Shown: in pieces, positions 24,752 through 36,184 of the stretch | How positions within the stretch are numbered: the first letter of the stretch is position 1 | Layout of the letters: every line of letters begins with the position of its first letter | Assembly: GCA_033060915.1 (NCBI GenBank) | Contig: CM065389.1 | Location: 9,042,501-9,106,500, forward strand | Reading direction: 5' to 3' | Source: Euryodendron excelsum | Taxonomy: Eukaryota > Streptophyta > Magnoliopsida > Ericales > Pentaphylacaceae | DNA length: 64,000 bases | Program-made: the position numbers and the translations under genes | The notes under the pieces: generated by a model | What the model was told of the DNA's origin: nothing | Database searches by the model: none | What the model saw: only the letters and a program-made list of their open reading frames with translations

Positions 24752-25959
24752 ACGATAAATTACATTGACTTCCCTTTAATTTTAATAAAAATACAAATAC
24801 CCCATACAATATTTCATAATTACACTAACCTCCCTTATCAAAAAACAAATGTTAACAAAAGTATAAAATTACTTAAATACCATTACATTTAAATATTTTA
24901 AAAACTATAAAAATAAAATAAAATATCTATTTCTTCTTCTTTTTTTTTTTTTTTTTTTCTTTCTTCCTTTCTTTTCCCAGCCGTACTATGTTCTTCCCCA
25001 TTTTGGCAACACACAGTTGACTTGACTATGAATCCAGCCTCCACCCTCACCCCTCCACAGTTCCACCACCAAACCAAGCCCTTCACACTTTCCAGTGGCC
25101 CCACATTTTTCGACCGCAGAGCAGCAATCTCAATCTCCCTTAAACTCTCCAGAACTGAAAACCCCTCACTTTCCCCATGCCTCATTTCTAGAACCGGAGA
25201 CGAGGAAGAAAGGTGGTTCAGCAGCAGTGGGTGCTGGAGACGAGAAAGAAGGGTGGTTCGGCGGCAGTGGCCACCATCTTAAAACCCTTTCCCACCCCCT
25301 CTCTCTCTCTGCTACCACGGTACCACCAACATTGCCACATTTATGGACTTTGATATTGAGTCTTCTCTCATCTCCAAACTTCAATCTCTTGCAAAGAAGA
25401 CCACCGGTCAAATTTGGGGGTTTTCGAAGACCATCAATACACCGAAGGTCACCAATCCAAGAAACCATCAAAGATCGCCAAAGAAGACCTCTGATCCGTC
25501 GTCCGATCTCTCGCCAAGAAGTTCCTATCGTAATTGTCTTGTATGCCTGACTTCGTTCACATCTAGAGGGTTTAATTGATACATCCAATGGGTTTTCAAT
25601 TGATATATTAAAGAACTTCCCATTTGTATATTTGTATATTGAAGAATTTTTCAAGGCCATTTGAAGTGATGAATCCATTGTTGCAGTAGAGAGAGAAACC
25701 AGAGAGAGATTATAAAAAGAGAAAATGATAAAAGGAATGTTTTATATTTTATATAGCTTTTAATTTGAGTAAGGACAAAATAGTCATAAAACTAATTAAG
25801 CTTTTGTCAGTTTTTGCCGTTAGATTAACTAACAGTTGACCAACGGAGAAATCTGTTAATGAAATTAATAAAATAAGAGAGGGCAATGTAAATTTGAAAT
25901 GTTAAGGGAAACTCTTTGTATTTTTTTAAATATTATGAGGAGATCAGTGTAATTTACCC
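24752..25959. mobile_element. Mutator-like element with 9-bp target duplications and a gene-like interior (Pack-MULE candidate)
   Basis: Flanked on both sides by the 9-bp repeat AAAAAAAAG (24743-24751 and 25960-25968), although that sequence is low-complexity. The ends are long inverted repeats sharing TAAATTACA.TGA.CTCCCTT and continuing for tens of bases. The middle (about 24980-25560) changes sharply to C-rich, exon-like sequence with overlapping open frames on both strands: plus 25022-25282, 25095-25550, 25343-25579; minus 25166-25678. One plus-strand frame starts with a Ser/Thr/Pro-rich, plastid-transit-like stretch. The source gene is not recognised. No transposase is encoded, so the element is non-autonomous. 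Confidence 0.65.
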
Positions 25960-26019
25960 AAAAAAAAGGGAGAATCATAAATGTGATTCACAATTGTAAT
26001 AATTGAAAGCTAACACAAA

Positions 26020-27045
26020 TATGACCCACAACTATCAAAACTAGAGTTTTTGGCCAAAATAATACTATCTTTAAAAAATTCCCAATCTAACACTCTTTCA
26101 AAAATAATTCCCATATTAATACTTTTGTTGCCACATCAACTCTTATTTTAAGAAAGTGCTTAAATTTTAGATTTCTTTGTTTTTTTTTTCCTTTTTTTGT
26201 TTGAATTTTTACTCAAAAAACTTAAAACCCAATTATTTCTTCTCTTTCTCTCTCTCTCTCTCTCAAGCATCCATGGAAGTGAATATAAATAGTTCTTCTA
26301 ATCTAATTAGGCTCTGATTTAAGAAACTAAGAAACAATCTTAAATGGAGTTCCAATTTGTAGCTCAATGCTATATAGATAAAACTTATGAGTAACAAGAT
26401 TTAAATCAGATCGATCTGGATGGCCAAAATTTCTTGTCTGTAGAGAACTAAAGAGCTTATAAAATAAATTTTCAGTTGAATAGATTGACATATATTTTGA
26501 AAGGAAGTGATAACTATGAAAGTTTCTCACGCAGCCAATTGAGATTCATTGTTCCTTGTGGTGTTCACTACACAAATCATACAACCCTAAATGGGCACAT
26601 GGGCTGGCTGATACATACCTCTCTGTATATATGTAAACCATAGATATTGAATTGATTACATATGTGCAAAGAAATTTTCTCCGGTATCGTAATGATTTAA
26701 ATATGGGAAATATGATTGAAGCTTTTAGTTTATGTAAGATTGAGATACGTTATGAATATTTATTTAGTTTTCACATATAATTCCGTGAATTGTTGAGAGA
26801 GAGAGAAACAAAGAAACAAGAACCAATTAGTTTTGTTTGGAAATTTCTAAAAAAGAAAAAAGAAAAGAAAAGAAAAGAATGAACTCTACAATTTAAGGAC
26901 TTTCCTAAAATAAGAGGTGATGTGGCAAGAAAATATTAAGATGGGAATTAGTTTTGAAATAGTGTTAGATTAGGAATATTTTTCAAAAACAATATTATTT
27001 TGGCAAACAACTCATCAAAACTATGAGGCATAGTTACTATAAAAT
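26020..27045. mobile_element. Long-TIR non-autonomous DNA transposon
   Basis: The left ~250 bp (26020-26270) and the reverse complement of the right ~250 bp (26795-27045) match over most of their length. Shared landmarks include TTTGGCCAAAATAATA, AATCTAACACT, TTGCCACATCA, and a CTCTCT tract that pairs with a GAGAGA tract. The ~520-bp middle has no recognised gene; the minus-strand frame at 26327-26530 is unsupported. Long TIRs suggest a Mutator-type MITE. Boundaries are accurate to perhaps 15 bp and no target duplication was resolved. Confidence 0.65.
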
Positions 27046-29066
27046 GTGACTTAATCCAAGGGTTGAGAGTGGTTGAATTTTTTATCCAAGGATTAAGATT
27101 TTTTTGGTATTGGTAATGTAAATACAGCTCACCGGAGTCGGTTCTCATTTCGCCCTGGTTCAATCACGATAACATATGAAACTGCAAACTCTCATATTTT
27201 TAATTCGAGGTATTAATGTTAATTTTAATGTAATATATTAGGTGCCAATTTTTTAAAATTCAAAAATATAATCAGTAATTTTTTTTAAATGTAAATCTTC
27301 TTCTAATTCTTATTTAATCATGAATTGTTAGTATTTCATAGTTAAGTTTTTCTATTTAATTTACATGATTCTCTCTCCTAGATGATGTAACTTTTTTTTT
27401 TTTTTGTTGGCAAGGATCACGGGTAGTGTCAGTTTTATCAATAAATATTTATGCAAGAAAAAAAATAAATAATAAAAAACAAAACTTTAACATTTTTGGC
27501 ATTTTTTTATATTATTTAGGTAATTCTAATAAAAATTGGTAAATATACCGTCCTTCTTCTCTTAAAGTAGGGATTTAACAGTCTCCATAAAAAAAATGAA
27601 TCAAATAACTATAATGAATTAGACTTGTTGATCAAAGATCCAATCAATCCATATAGATATGTAAATGTGTGGATTATTTTCATTAGATGTTGACAATATA
27701 GTCTCACTAATTGTATTGCTTCCCTCTATTGATCATGTGGCTTGAAATATGAAAGGGCTAACAAGTATTTTTATGTATGTAGTAATCACTTAGCATGACG
27801 CGAATTTTGACCATTGGGATTCTGATAGATTTTTTCTAAACATCTGGATTAATGTCTTCAAAATTAGACATAAGAAAAATTCTATTTTAGAGAAATTTTA
27901 AATAGATAATTCCCGTCAAATGATGTGATAGTAATATTTTTAAAATTATAAGTCAAATTAAAATGTGTTATAGTTTAAAATAAAATAACTATATATTTTT
28001 TGTGAAATTTTTTTTACAACTTTTTTCTTGGTATAACTTCACACTTAAAAATGGCGAGTAATTGATACTGACAAGAGGTGGCCGTCATTATAAGATTTTC
28101 TAACCATGCAATTAATAGGACCATCTCATTGGAAAAAATAAAGTCTAACTTTCACGAAAACTATAGCACTAAAGCAGCTGCCATCTCTATCTCTCCAACA
28201 ACATAAAAAAATTAGATAATGCCATACAAACAAAAAAATTTATATAGAATTTATCACAAAAATAATAGAATTTAATGAGAGCCAATCACTTAAAAACATA
28301 AAAAACAATCATAGTGGCTCTTATTTACAAAAATATTAATGTCATCTTATTCTAGTGAATTTGTTATATAAATTTTTTTAGAAGAATAATATTTTCTTAA
28401 AAAATTAGAGTAAAACTTGTAAAAGTATAATTTTTTAAAGAATGATGTGGCTGGTTTTGCCCTTTCCATTTTAACCAAAACACACACAATATTGTCTCAT
28501 AATTTCAAATAGGGTAATGATGTACAACTAAAAAAAACTCATACATAATTTGTATATAAAATAATAGAGTTTAATATGAGTCTTGCATTTTAAAACAAAA
28601 CACTTATCTTGACAATTTCTTTTCTTACATATTTTTTGTGCACAAAAATCCACAAAAATGATGTCCTCTTTAAAATTTAATCTTAAAATAAAAGTCAAGA
28701 ATAATATATTAAAATGATTTTTTTAGAAAATTTATATAAAAAATTTCAATGTAATAATATGGCCATAGAATTTTTGAAATTAAGAGCTATGTGTTTTGTT
28801 TCAAAGGTAATGTTATACAATCAGAAAACTTAAAACAAAATTTATATACAGAATAATGTGACTGAACACCTATTATCACCACTTTTAATTATATAAGTGC
28901 CATTACCTATTATTTTAGTAGAATTTTCTGAAATTTTTTTCTGAAATCATTAAAGAGTCTTGGATAACCACAACATCATGCAATACATTTGAAGGTTTTA
29001 TAGCTTTACCTCCCAAAAGTTATCACGTTCTCATCTTTGAACGTTGGCTCATCCCCACCCACCCCC
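27046..29066. repeat. Intergenic stretch upstream of MATE gene 2, rich in MITE relics
   Basis: A/T-rich DNA without credible ORFs. At least three relics carry the ends seen elsewhere (GTAAT-CTATAC-A...AAATTTATA and a central 'ATAATAGA.TTTAATGAGAG' block): about 28216-28400, 28510-28680 and 28806-28945. Weaker ones lie at about 27880-28030 and 28700-28800. Confidence 0.55.
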
Positions 29067-29086
29067 TCTCTCTCTCTCTCTCTCAT
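29067..29086 (+). repeat. (CT)n tract in the probable 5' UTR of MATE gene 2
   Basis: A CT run follows a C-rich stretch 55-75 bp before the start codon. CT-rich leaders are common near plant transcription starts, but position alone does not prove a role. Confidence 0.7.
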
Positions 29087-29140
29087 GTGATTAACTAGTC
29101 TAGGCATCTTTAGCCTCATCTTTTCCAAGACTATATCCTG

Positions 29141-32100
29141 ATGGGGAGTGTTGACAGAGAAGACGAAGAACTCAACCAGCCCCTAGTAGACGGTTCAGCT
29201 TCAAACTGGCCCGCGAAGGGCGAAGTGGAAGAAGAAAACGAGAAAGACCTGAAAACAAGGTTCTGGAGTGAATCAAAGAAGCTATGGCATATAGTGGGTC
29301 CCTCCATCTTCAGCCGCGTCGCCTCCTACTCCATGAACGTCGTCACCCAAGCCTTCGCCGGCCACCTGGGTGACCTCGAGCTCGCTTCCCTCTCCATCGC
29401 CAACACTGTCATCGTCGGCTTCAATTTTGGCCTCCTGGTACCCACTTCCTCACTTCTTAAGTTCCTATATATATATACATTTTCAATACTATCTCTCCGT
29501 TTTTACGACTAAAATTTTTTTAAAGAATTTATCACTAAACTGATGTAGTTTAGTTGTGGGCTAATAATTTAAAATAAAAAATTTATTAAGATACTTTTAA
29601 TTATAAAAATACAACTTTCACACTCTAGGATTTTGTACAAAAATTTTTAAAAATTACTAAAAATTTTAAAAAAATTTATTATTAAAATAATATAATTAAA
29701 TAAGAGTCATGTATTTAAAAATAAAATATCTATTATAATAAATTTTATTTATAAAAATATAACTGTGACGTGATTACGGTGCAATGACAAATTTGAATGC
29801 AAGAAAGATATTTTCCTTTTTTCGAGATCTCAAACTCATTCTGTTATACGGTGAATTAGTTGGGGATGGCGAGTGCATTGGAGACTCTATGTGGACAAGC
29901 TTTTGGGGCCAAAAGGCACCACATGTTGGGAATATATATGCAAAGGTCATGGATTGTTCTATTCTTTTGTTGTTTCTTGCTATTGCCACTCTATGTATTT
30001 GCAACGCCGGTGTTGAAGCTCCTAGGACAGCCGGACGACGTGGCGGAGCAGTCTGGGTTGGTGGCTCTGTGGTTGATTCCGTTGCACTTCAGTTTTGCAT
30101 TTGTCTTCCCAGTGCAGAGGTTCTTGCAGAGCCAGCTGAAGACGGGCGTGCTCGCGTGGGTCTCATTGGCGGTTCTTGTGATCAATGTGCTCATGACTTG
30201 GATTTTTGTGTATCAGTTTCAGTTTGGATTGGTAGGAATAGCGGTGATCTTGGATGTTTCGTGGTGGCTCTTGTTTTTTGGGATGTTTGGATATACTTTG
30301 TGCGGTGGCTGTCCAGAAACTTGGAGTGGTTTCTCTATGCAAGCCTTTTCTGGGCTTTGGGAGTTTCTCAAACTGTCTGCTGCCTCTGGGGTCATGCTCT
30401 GGTGGGCTCCCTCTCTCTCTATCTCTCTCTCTCTCCATGAGTATGTATTCTAGATACATATGTGTATATTAGATATACAGTTACTATACAAGTTTACTTT
30501 TTATAATTTTTACAAGAGAAATACTATCATCGCTGCGGCTGTGCATTAATCGCGGGGTTCCACTGTCCACCGTTAGGTTTTGACTGCCGGACAGCCATGC
30601 TTAATAATGATAAAATAACTCACGTATCTTAGGTTTTTGTCCCGTTCTGTCCTGTTGGTATGAGTACGTGATTATAGATGGGACAAGTTCAAAAATAAGG
30701 TGTAAAACTCGTTTCAATCTCAACTCGTCTTTTTTATAAATATATATTTATTTTATAAAAATATATTTTATTAAAATATAATTATTGAAATTATTTTATT
30801 TTATTTTTTTATAATTTTATCACTTGCTTTATTTATAATGTGTTTAAATAAATACTAGAATAAAAAAAGCGAGACTAGACGGGTTTAAAAATGGGTTAAG
30901 CGGGACAGGGCGGGATGGGATAGGAGTCCTCCAACCCAAACCCGTTCCTTTGTCATCCCTAACCATGCCTGATGGTAGAAGTTCTCTTTGTATAAAATAA
31001 CGTCATGGTCATATTATTTTGATGAGTTTTTTTTATATATAAATTTTCTCTAAGATTAAAATTTTCTATGTAAGAACATTTGTGTATAATATATATGTAT
31101 GTATACAAGATCCTATGATATGCTTCTTTAGTCTGTCTTCCACAGTATGAGAATTAGTCCCATGCATCATGTACGAGGAGTTTGCTAAATTCAGTCTTAA
31201 GATTGTATTCAAAACCCTATTTTACCAACTTATTTGAGAAAGGGGATATGAATAGAGAACAATATTATGGTTGTATATGTCTCTGCGTTTTCATTATAGC
31301 TTGGTCTTTGTTGCTCGAATAATGGCCAGAAAAGACCAAATTGGGTCCTGTCCTACTGCCAATCTTCATGTAACATTAACGTACGTATTGCCGCTGTTCT
31401 CAATATTTGAGGTTTTGTAATGAATTTATGCAGCTTGGAGAATTGGTACTACAGAATATTGATATTAATGACTGGGTATCTAGAGAATGCTACCCTAGCT
31501 GTGGACGCATTGTCTGTCTGGTACGTTACTTTTTTCCTGATTTATTTCAATTGGTAATTTAACTACCTTAATTCAAACTACATATGCTCAACATATATAT
31601 ACCTAAAACCGTTGTATTTTTTTCCCCATGTTGTAGAATGGTTTAATATTTGGTTTTCCTGAGCGTGTTTGGTTTTGATTTGGCCAGCATGAGTATTAAT
31701 GGCTGGGAAATGATGATTCCTCTTGCTTTCTTTGCAGCAACCGGGTATGGTTTTGCATTTCTTTTTCTTCTCAGATAATTGATTTCCTTTGATCAATCTT
31801 CTTCATTATCTTATTGTCTTTGTATACTCGATAGCGATGAATGTCTGTTTTCATTTATGTAATACATAAAATTTATAAGGTTCGTGAAAAGTGACCCTAC
31901 ATGTATTTAAAAAAAAATTGATTAGATGCCTTGTAATATTAAAAAACAGAAAAAGAAAAAAGAAAGATAATGATGAACTAATTGGGTGATGGAAAATAAT
32001 TAAGAATATTAACTATCAAATCAATGAGAAGAGTTAATTGAAGATGAAGTAGTACACGTTATGCCCGCCTCAACGCCTCATAGATTTTATTAACATAGTT

Positions 32101-35100
32101 GGCAACTTTGCTACGATTTCTTCTTCGTCTTTATCAAGATCTTTATTCCCTACCTGTCTTGTGGGCCTGCAGCGGTGGGTCAATAAAGTCTCAGCCATAT
32201 ACACCTCTAGTCAATAAAATACTATAATTAAAACAATAATGCCTTATTTCTAGGTCGCTCGAGGAACTAAAATCTTTGAACACAAACTCATATTGGCCCC
32301 TATGGGGCAACATTTATTTTATTTTGCCCTCTGGCATCATACCTTGTTAATTTCTATACATATATATATGTGTGTATATATTTTAGGCAACCAAATAACT
32401 CTACCAGTCTCTTCAAGCCTCCTAAAGCATTGTAGGGCCATCCGAAAAATCTCTCTCTCTCTTGTGGTTCGTGCTAAACATTTTTATCGAGATGATGCTC
32501 GCACTGGATTGTTAAATTGCCAATTTAAGCGGTTAAAAAATGGGTTCTATCACTTGCACGTGGAGAGCAAACGAAATTGAACAAAACCAAAATCAAGAAC
32601 AATAGTGTACACACAGAAGTGAAACAAATGCATATGAAGAGATTTGAAATCTAAGATCTCTCAAAACTAGAATATTTGATACCGTGTTAGAGCATATGTA
32701 GTAAAGGTCCAACAATGTACATCACACTTCCTTAGTTATTACAAATTTGTGTATCCTAAGCCATTGCCAAATTAGTTTCATCATGTCACCGTGTGTTCAA
32801 CCATTTTTTTTTTTTCATTTTCAGGTATACATATTATTAAATAATTCAATAAATATGTAAAAGAAGTTATGTACTAAATGGGAGATATACAAGCAGTTGG
32901 GAAGTAGCTGTGTGTTGGTTGAAAAAGCGGAATAGTGATAAAGCAGAATGGCCACAGCTTAGAAACCGAAATAAAACAATGAAAAGAACGGTTCCTTGTC
33001 TTTTGCAGTAGCGTGTTGGATCTTAGTGAAAATCTGCAGTGAAAGTCAAACAAAAGAAACAAAGGTGCAAGGCAGTGTGTGTTAAGCTACCACCACCATC
33101 CACTTATTGCATCCTTATCAAAACAATGACATAAAGTTAATCCGAATTTAAGGTTAGACTTTGGACAGCTCAACTTTATTTTGTTGTATTCTCAATATAA
33201 TGAGAAACTTTTAGAGTGGACCTTTATGCTTAGTTTAAAATTGGAATTTTTGGTAAAAATAGTAAAGAAAAAATATAAAAAGAAAGTAAATAAAAATATT
33301 TTTTATTTTTATTCACTTTTTTTATATTTTTTTTTTCAAAAATTGAATTTCAAGCGAAGCCTTAATGAGAAACTTTTTGAATTATTGTACTCTGATATTT
33401 TGGGCATGGAAGTGGAGGAAAGCAATTGGCATTTCACTTTTTTCATTATAATGATCATTATAAATGTTAAAATCATAATGTAAATCATGATATTTTGAAA
33501 TGAGTAAACGTCTTATTAAATTTGGGCGGGCTATATGCCAATTGCTTTTAATTTACATTAGTGGATTCGGACTTTGCTCGTAATGAAGTCATATCAATTA
33601 ATTCCATCACACAGCTAGTGACATGATTAAAGTACATCTTGAATTCACATTTGTGGCGGTACCTGAGATAGATGGGTAGTCGATATATGGTGATAGAGGC
33701 TATCTGCACCGTAGAATTGCATGATAGGTGGGGCCCTTACAGGAAAATTTTCTACAAGATGGCCAGGTCCTACTCTCACGCAACAAGCTTTTCTACCCTA
33801 AAATCTACAGAGAGCACCAAAGCTCTATTATCGTACATGTATTCGGCGGTCATCATTTATACAATATATAAAATTTATTTAGTCCGTTAAACAGTAATTC
33901 TTTGCATGAGTTTAAGAAAGTAATTAGTAAAAGTTATGAACATCCTGTAACAATATTATATTTATATACATATATACACATATATACACATTATGTATAT
34001 TTTTAAGCCCCAAAACAATATACCATGATTTTATGCTCACATAAATTCATTCTTATTTTTCTTAAGGAAAATATATCTCGTAGGAACCTAGGGGTCAAGA
34101 GCTGAGGTAAGTTGGAAGCCCAGGGGAGCCTCACCCCCGACTCTAATTTTTAATGTCTAATATTTTTTAACATCTAAGTTTAGCACACCTTAATATTATT
34201 CAGCCTAACCTAACCCACCCCTCCTCTTTTTACTGTTTCAATACATTTTATTATAGTCTAATTACCTCACACAATCTATTTTAATATTAATTCTTAAACT
34301 CAATAAAATAAAATTAATTACTTAACTATTAAAAAAGTGTCCTAAGAGATAGGTAGAGATGCTAATTTTTGTATTATACTCAAAAGTCCGCAGTTGTCTA
34401 AAGGAGAAAGTCATTCCTGACCCCCCCAAAAAAAAAAAGGAAAAAAAAAAAACGATTAGTTGAAGACGAAAAAGTGCATGATTAGAAGTTATCTTTACAT
34501 TCTTCAAGTAAGCTAAGTGCAAAACTTGTCTTTTGTTTACAAATTGAACACATGTTTAAATGTTTGATTTCTTTTTTTATCAACAAAATTTTTTTATGTT
34601 TAAAGTTGAGTAGTGGGGCATAAATGGATAAGATTCGATGTAATAGAATTTAATAAGACATTAAATGCAACAATTAAGAGATTAACTTTTCAATCTTTCA
34701 TGGATCGAGAGAGTTCATTTTGACATAATCAAAGGGCAAATTAAAATTCTAGCTCCATCCTTGCTAGGAGTTGCCTAAGTGCTTTGAGCATAAGCCTGCC
34801 CTCCTAGAAGTTTGTTTGGTATAAATCACTAGCACAGAACGAAAGCATTCAACTATACATTGATCATAACGAAGCGGGGATATCATCTTGGTCCATGCAC
34901 TTCATCGCTAATTTGGCCCGATTTGGTTGCAGTTGTAGGTCAATCAAACTTTATTTCTGTGTCTATACATATACATATATATATATATATATATATATCA
35001 CAAACACGATCAAGAGTTCGGCAGATTACTAGCTTGGGCATGAAACATCTACGTACCCATTAGAATCACCCCAAAAAAGAAGAGAGAGATTCTCAAAAAT

Positions 35101-35812
35101 TGGAAAGTATTCTCAAATTCAAAACTGACATAAAATGTTGAGTATCAACACAACACAGTCTGGTATCCAATATTGTTCACATATATAGAATCTGTGTTAT
35201 AGAATACGAAAAATTGGTTGCAGGTCCTTGTAAGAGACCTACATACCAACTAGTTTTTTTTTCTTTCCTTTCTAAATTTACCGATTATGGAATTTACAGA
35301 GTAAGGGTTGCAAATGAGCTAGGTGCAGGAAATGGAAAGGCAGCAAAATTTGCAACGGTGATATCAGTGGTGCACTCCACAATCATCGGCCTCATCTTCT
35401 GCGCGCTGATAATTATATTCCACGACAAGTTCGCATTGATCTTCACATCAAGCGCTGATGTCCTTGAAGCAGTTGACAAGCTCTCGTTCCTCTTAGCCGT
35501 CACCATTCTTCTCAACAGTGTTCAACCAGTTCTATCCGGTGAATTTGATATTTGAATTTGTACATGAAATATCTAGGTATTATTTTTCTTTCTTTTTTTT
35601 TTTTGGAATAAATGGTGAAATTAAATGTCTTCAATATTCCTGCAGGTGTGGCCGTTGGATCCGGATGGCAGTCGAAGGTAGCATACATAAATTTAGGCTG
35701 CTACTACCTTATTGGGGTTCCCCTTGGACTGGTTTCGGGGTGGGTATTTGACTTGGGCGTTCAGGTAATTAAGGACTAGGCTTTACAGTTCAAAGAAAAC
35801 AGCACACTATGA

Positions 35813-35846
<34 letters not shown>

Positions 35847-36184
35847 TCATGATCAGCTTGTTATCTCAGTTTTTACTTAAAACATTGAATTTGGACAAAT
35901 CAGGGTCTCTGGGGAGGGATGATCTTTGGTGGAACAGCAATACAAACAGTAATATTGGCCATCATAACTATACGATGCGATTGGGAAAAGGAGGTACAGT
36001 GTTTTTTTTAAACCAAATTTTCATTTGTTGAAAACTTATTTAAGTATCCATTATATGTACTGATATTTAACCTTTTTATCCTCCTAATATATATATATAT
36101 ATGCAGGCCGAGAAAGCTACTATGCATGTTCAAAAGTGGTCAAGTCCCAATCCAGATAATGAATCAAAGGTTGAACATGAATGA
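29141..36184 (+). CDS. MATE efflux transporter, DETOXIFICATION 21-29-like (MATE gene 2)
   Basis: Eight exons with GT/AG introns: 29141-29437, 29860-30401, 31434-31520, 31688-31744, 35300-35538, 35646-35764, 35904-35993, 36107-36184; 1509 bp, 502 aa, usual for the family. Exons 2 to 6 have the same lengths as in MATE gene 1 (542, 87, 57, 239, 119 bp) and all phases match, so the two are tandem paralogues. Seen: an acidic N-terminus, [12 protein letters not shown] at 105-116, [10 protein letters not shown] at 330-339, QPVLSG at 403-408, and a charged C-terminal tail (DNESKVEHE). The role is that of a ~12-TM proton- or sodium-coupled exporter; the substrate is not determinable from sequence. No stop or frameshift is seen. 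Intron 4 is very long (3.55 kb). The tail retains the AEKA..HVQKW pattern usual in this subgroup, unlike MATE gene 1. Confidence 0.95.
29510..29770. mobile_element. MITE relics inside intron 1 of MATE gene 2
   Basis: Contains two partial copies of the locally abundant MITE motif set (AAATTTAT.A...AAAATAATATAATT.AATAAGAG...AAATATAACT), one after the other, in the 422-bp intron. There are no coding consequences. Confidence 0.5.
30411..30435 (+). repeat. CT-rich microsatellite just inside intron 2 of MATE gene 2
   Basis: Interrupted CT tract starting nine bases after the splice donor at 30402, the same position as the longer CT tract of MATE gene 1. Confidence 0.85.
30525..30965. repeat. Repeat relic in intron 2 of MATE gene 2
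   Basis: Ends in 'tttgtcatccctaa' preceded by C/G-rich 'gggacagggcgggatggg', like the right ends of plant hAT-type repeats, and resembles the composition of 482-1090. The left limit and inverted repeat are weak, so only a relic is called. Confidence 0.3.
31745..35299 (+). other. Intron 4 of MATE gene 2 (3.55 kb)
   Basis: Twice the length of the matching intron in MATE gene 1. It holds A/T-rich DNA, a pyrimidine tract at ~32808, (TA)n near 34973-34998, and a C/A-rich junk segment at ~34090-34440. Open frames inside (32293-32580, 33181-33483, 33672-33890) show no family similarity or codon order I can support. The extra length is presumably accumulated repeat DNA. Confidence 0.6.

Noticed and set aside
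29784..30440. 218-aa plus-strand ORF overlapping exon 2 of MATE gene 2
   Set aside because: It is an off-frame shadow of the real exon 29860-30401, which has clear MATE motifs.
33181..33483. 100-aa ORF in intron 4 of MATE gene 2
   Set aside because: Lys/Phe/Tyr-rich translation of A/T-rich DNA, inside a confidently predicted intron.
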